Positions 61,609 through 64,000 of a stretch of 64,000 nucleotides of DNA are shown here, one piece after another. Numbering within the stretch: position 1 is the first letter of the stretch; every line of letters begins with the position of its first letter. Position numbers and translations under genes: made by a program. The notes beneath the pieces are model-generated. The model was not told the origin of the DNA. It worked only from the letters and a program-made list of their open reading frames with translations, and did no database searches. The DNA is from Fictibacillus phosphorivorans (lineage in GTDB: Bacteria; Bacillota; Bacilli; Bacillales; Fictibacillaceae): the NCBI RefSeq assembly GCF_001619875.1, contig NZ_LRFC01000001.1, positions 496,001 to 560,000 on the forward strand. The letters run 5' to 3'.

Positions 61609-62391
61609 ATGGATACGATTAATCAAAACGGCCGTGCATGGGACAAGAAAGTGGAGAACGGAGCGGATTATACGAAGTGCGTAAGTAAAGAGGTTATTCA
61701 AAAAAGTAAAGCAGGAGTTTGGCAGATTACCGTTACAACCGAAAAGAGTGTACCGAGAAAGTGGTTTCCTAGCCTTTTAGATGGTGTGAAAATTCTATGC
61801 TTAGCTTCTGGCGGAGGTCAGCAGGCACCAATCTTAGCTGCAGCGGGAGCAGATGTGACGGTCGTAGATTTATCTATTAAACAGTTAGAGCAAGATAAGT
61901 TTGTTGCAAAACGCGATGGACTGAAGCTTAAGACTGTTCAAGGAACTATGACAGATTTGTCATGTTTTGAGGATGGAGAGTTCGACTTAATTGTTCATCC
62001 TGTATCCAATCTATTTATTGAAGACGTAAAACCTTTATGGAAAGAGGCGGCTCGCGTTTTAAAAGAAGGTGGTGTTCTGATTGCAGGTTTTGTAAATCCG
62101 CTTCTGTACATTTTTGACGATGAACAAGAGAGGCAAGGGAATCTGGAAGTAAGACACTCTGTTCCATCTTCATCTATTTCTCATTTAACAGAAGAAGAAT
62201 TACAAGTATTCAGCCAGTCTAGTGAAACCATTGAGTTTAGTCATACTCTAGAAGATCAAATCCAGGGGCAGTTGGATGCAGGCTTTGTCCTTACCGGTTT
62301 GTATGAAGATGACTTTGGCGGAAATCGAATGCTTGATTCCTACATTAATACATTTATTGCGACAAGGGCAGTGAAGATGAGAATAGAATAG
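61609..62391 (+). CDS. Class I SAM-dependent methyltransferase
   Basis: 260 residues. Opens NQNGRAWDKKVENGADYTK, has a motif I variant KILCLASGGGQQAPILAAAG, then DVTVVDLSIKQLEQD and a LKEGGVLIAGF strand. This variety (CLASGGGQQ) is common in Bacillus and Clostridia as an unassigned UbiE-like group. AAAGGAGA ribosome binding site. Terminator at 62403. Substrate unknown. Confidence 0.85.
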   Translation: MDTINQNGRAWDKKVENGADYTKCVSKEVIQKSKAGVWQITVTTEKSVPRKWFPSLLDGVKILCLASGGGQQAPILAAAGADVTVVDLSIKQLEQDKFVAKRDGLKLKTVQGTMTDLSCFEDGEFDLIVHPVSNLFIEDVKPLWKEAARVLKEGGVLIAGFVNPLLYIFDDEQERQGNLEVRHSVPSSSISHLTEEELQVFSQSSETIEFSHTLEDQIQGQLDAGFVLTGLYEDDFGGNRMLDSYINTFIATRAVKMRIE

Positions 62392-62402
62392 GGAACATTA
62401 AA

Positions 62403-62434
62403 AATAGCTTGGGGTTAAGTCCAAGTTATTTTTT
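62403..62434 (+). terminator. Terminator
   Basis: AATAGCTTGG / CCAAGTTATT with TTTTTT. Confidence 0.75.
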
Positions 62435-62476
62435 AGTTAATATTTGTGCAGGTTGTTGTGGACTAATAAATGGTGG

Positions 62477-62597
62477 GGTGGGGGTATTAGCCTAGTCGGT
62501 TGTTTGGATATATATAAACTCGCCCCAATTATAGCCGAAACTCGCGGAAATAAGTAAAGAATCTGCGGAATTAAGCCCAAAACTTGCGGGATTATTC
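62477..62597. repeat. Degenerate repeat array, second copy of the CTCGCCGAATTA family
   Basis: Leader GGTGGGGGTATT followed by four units of about 22 bp, AAACTCGC(G/C)(G/C)(A/C)AA(A/T)TA-like. Same leader as 28725-28736. Confidence 0.65.
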
Positions 62598-62686
62598 TCT
62601 TTATCTCATGAAATATTGATTCAGATACCTCACGCTGTATAGTTGATAATGGGTTTTGCGAGATTACACTTCAACCAGCTTTTTCC

Positions 62687-62866
62687 TTACTCCCGTTCAT
62701 CGCTCCTTTTCTTATTTTCTCCTAAAATGGCAAGCTGCTTTTTAATCTCAGACAACTCTTTACGAATTGCATTCACTTTTTTTGAGTCATCGATGCCCGT
62801 CCTCACCGCATAATGGATAACCGCAAAAAACAAGAAAAACCCGGATACTACCAATAAGATCTCCAT
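62687..62866 (-). CDS. Small single-TM protein with coiled tail
   Basis: 59 residues; GGGGAT before the ATG. One membrane segment (EILLVVSGFFLFFAVIHY) and a charged helical tail with VNAIRKELSEIKKQLAIL, likely a coiled coil. It starts 5 bp after the stop of the upstream GNAT gene on the same strand, so it is probably co-transcribed. No family recognised. Confidence 0.6.
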   Translation of the reverse strand: MEILLVVSGFFLFFAVIHYAVRTGIDDSKKVNAIRKELSEIKKQLAILGENKKRSDERE

Positions 62867-62871
62867 ACTTT

Positions 62872-63420
62872 TTATCCCCTTGAGTTAGTAGATTCCCACT
62901 CTTCACGAAGAATGCCCATTCGAATAGAGTCGTAGTATTCACCGTTGTAATAACGGCACTTCCTCATGCGGCCTTCCATCGTCATGCCTAATTTTTCGCC
63001 AACTTTCATCATGCGTTCGTTACCTGACCATGTGGTATAACCGACACGCACTAACGGCATCGTGCTGAACAAATGGTTGATCCATAACGAAAGGGCTCTT
63101 GTGCCGTACCCGCCGCTCCAAAAATTTGGATTGTATATGCCAATCCCCATCTCAAGCCAGTTGGAAGGTTTGTGCTCCCAATAATAACTAACGGTTCCAA
63201 TGAGTTCGCCGTTTACTTCGATCGCCCACCGTTCCTGCTGGTTCACGTAGTTCCCTTTGTTCCGCATAAATTCTTCATATGGAACCTGTTTATGCTCAAA
63301 GTATGGAGCATCCCACTTTTTCCATTCTGGGGCTTTATCTTTATAAAGGAGTTCCCATAGTTTGGCTAGATCCTTTTCTGTGATCGGCCGAATGGTTAAG
63401 TCTTTATCTTGATAAGACAT
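62872..63420 (-). CDS. GNAT acetyltransferase
   Basis: 182 residues. Begins LTIRPITEKDLAKLWELL, has EMGIGIYNPNFWSGGYGTRALSLWINHLF (CoA loop) and NERMMKVGEKLGMTMEGRMRK. This resembles the group next to YoaA/YkkB-type acetyltransferases. Substrate unknown. GGAGG ribosome binding site (the reverse of CCTCC at 63426). Confidence 0.85.
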   Translation of the reverse strand: MSYQDKDLTIRPITEKDLAKLWELLYKDKAPEWKKWDAPYFEHKQVPYEEFMRNKGNYVNQQERWAIEVNGELIGTVSYYWEHKPSNWLEMGIGIYNPNFWSGGYGTRALSLWINHLFSTMPLVRVGYTTWSGNERMMKVGEKLGMTMEGRMRKCRYYNGEYYDSIRMGILREEWESTNSRG

Positions 63421-63524
63421 TTCGTTCCTCCGTCTAATTTTATAAACAAATTTATATCTTTTATGATACCATTATTTGTAAAGATGCAGAACGATTCATT
63501 TCACATTTTGGGAGCAGAAAAACA

Positions 63525-64000
63525 ATGAAACTTAAAATCATACATACGAACGATCTTCATAGCAGCTTCGAAAATTTTGCAAAGGCCGTACCTCTTATTA
63601 AGCAGCATAGAGATGAACATACGATTCTGCTAGAAGCTGGGGATTTTGCAGACTTTAAAAGTATCGAATTGCAAGGAACAAGAGGGATAGCTGCTGTTGA
63701 ATTATTAGAGGCTGCAGGCTATGACGCGATTACAGTAGGCAATAACGAGATGTTTAACGGTGTGGATACGCTTCAGTATATGGCCACAAAAAGCTCCGTT
63801 CCGTTTATCAGCAACAACCTTTTTAAAAGTGATACGACTGAAATTCTAGGTATTCATCCCAGCGTTATTTTACATAAAAACGGATTGCGTATTTTAATCA
63901 CAGGTGCCTCGCCTGATCTTGGGGCATTTAACGATGGACTTGGGGTACATAATGAGAATTATATTATCGCGATCGCAAATGAATTGGAAAAAAACCGTGG
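63525..64000 (+). CDS. 5'-nucleotidase/UshA-like metallophosphoesterase, 3' partial
   Basis: The first 158 residues of a longer protein that runs off the right edge. IIHTNDLHSSFENF, LEAGDFADFKS and ITVGNNEMF are the metal-binding motifs of the calcineurin-like UshA/YfkN family. The canonical GNHE is GNNE here, a notable change at a metal or catalytic position. No N-terminal signal peptide, so probably cytoplasmic. The C-terminal nucleotidase domain is outside the window. Confidence 0.8.
   Translation, partial: MKLKIIHTNDLHSSFENFAKAVPLIKQHRDEHTILLEAGDFADFKSIELQGTRGIAAVELLEAAGYDAITVGNNEMFNGVDTLQYMATKSSVPFISNNLFKSDTTEILGIHPSVILHKNGLRILITGASPDLGAFNDGLGVHNENYIIAIANELEKNR

Overview
The window looks like chromosomal DNA of a low-GC, spore-forming Bacillaceae (Bacillus, Fictibacillus or similar). 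The grounds are a ComK homologue, a DUF3231 protein, YozG/YoaS, YhjBC-like and YcgT-like homologues, strong AGGAGG-type ribosome binding sites with frequent TTG/GTG starts, rho-independent terminators between most units, Fur and CcpA-type sites, and a heterocycloanthracin-type peptide cluster. I saw no rRNA, tRNA, CRISPR array, integrase or intact insertion sequence. All family calls are made by eye from motifs, without database searches.

Layout. 0-3.3 kb: two small DUF-type proteins, a Gfo/Idh/MocA oxidoreductase, small ORFs and an alpha/beta hydrolase. 3.3-13.05 kb: a defence island with a GIY-YIG (T5orf172-like) protein divergent from two consecutive McrB-like AAA+ / DUF2357 (McrC-like) nuclease pairs, an unknown 168-aa protein between them, and an EVE domain on the second ATPase. 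13.1-21.8 kb: a catabolic locus with HMG-CoA-lyase-like enzyme, GntR/FCD regulator, CoA-transferase III, LeuCD-like hydro-lyase, DUF3311 plus sodium:solute symporter, MFS carrier and flavin reductase-like protein. Two perfect TTGTATACAA palindromes lie in the divergent promoter region. 21.8-29.5 kb: ArsR/AHSA1 pair, a lipoprotein, and a run of aminoglycoside-nucleotidyltransferase-, phosphotransferase- and GNAT-like genes plus two DinB-family proteins. 29.5-36.7 kb: a divergent pair of Gly-rich paralogues, a Fur-boxed ferredoxin-NADP reductase, a regulator with a LAPF repeat tail, and a sugar ABC importer lacking its own ATPase.

36.9-43.0 kb: an azol(in)e peptide cluster with a 17-cysteine precursor, ocin-ThiF-like protein, YcaO cyclodehydratase and SagB-type dehydrogenase. 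43.3-46.7 kb: Tat-exported phosphoesterase, AHSA1 protein and a sensor kinase. 46.8-49.5 kb: seven small unrelated genes, most followed by a member of one hairpin repeat family. 49.6-53.8 kb: MscS channel, a cyclodextrin glucanotransferase gene whose internal blocks are in the wrong order, and yozG/yoaS. 53.9-64 kb: acetyltransferases, metallo-beta-lactamase-fold hydrolases, a TVP38-like membrane protein, a decayed alcohol dehydrogenase, DUF3231, ComK, two methyltransferases and a 3'-truncated 5'-nucleotidase-like gene.

The main points for follow-up are the tandem McrBC-like island, the Cys-only precursor cluster, the block-shuffled CGTase gene, the small-gene/hairpin array, and several unrelated-looking 20-22 bp intergenic repeat arrays.
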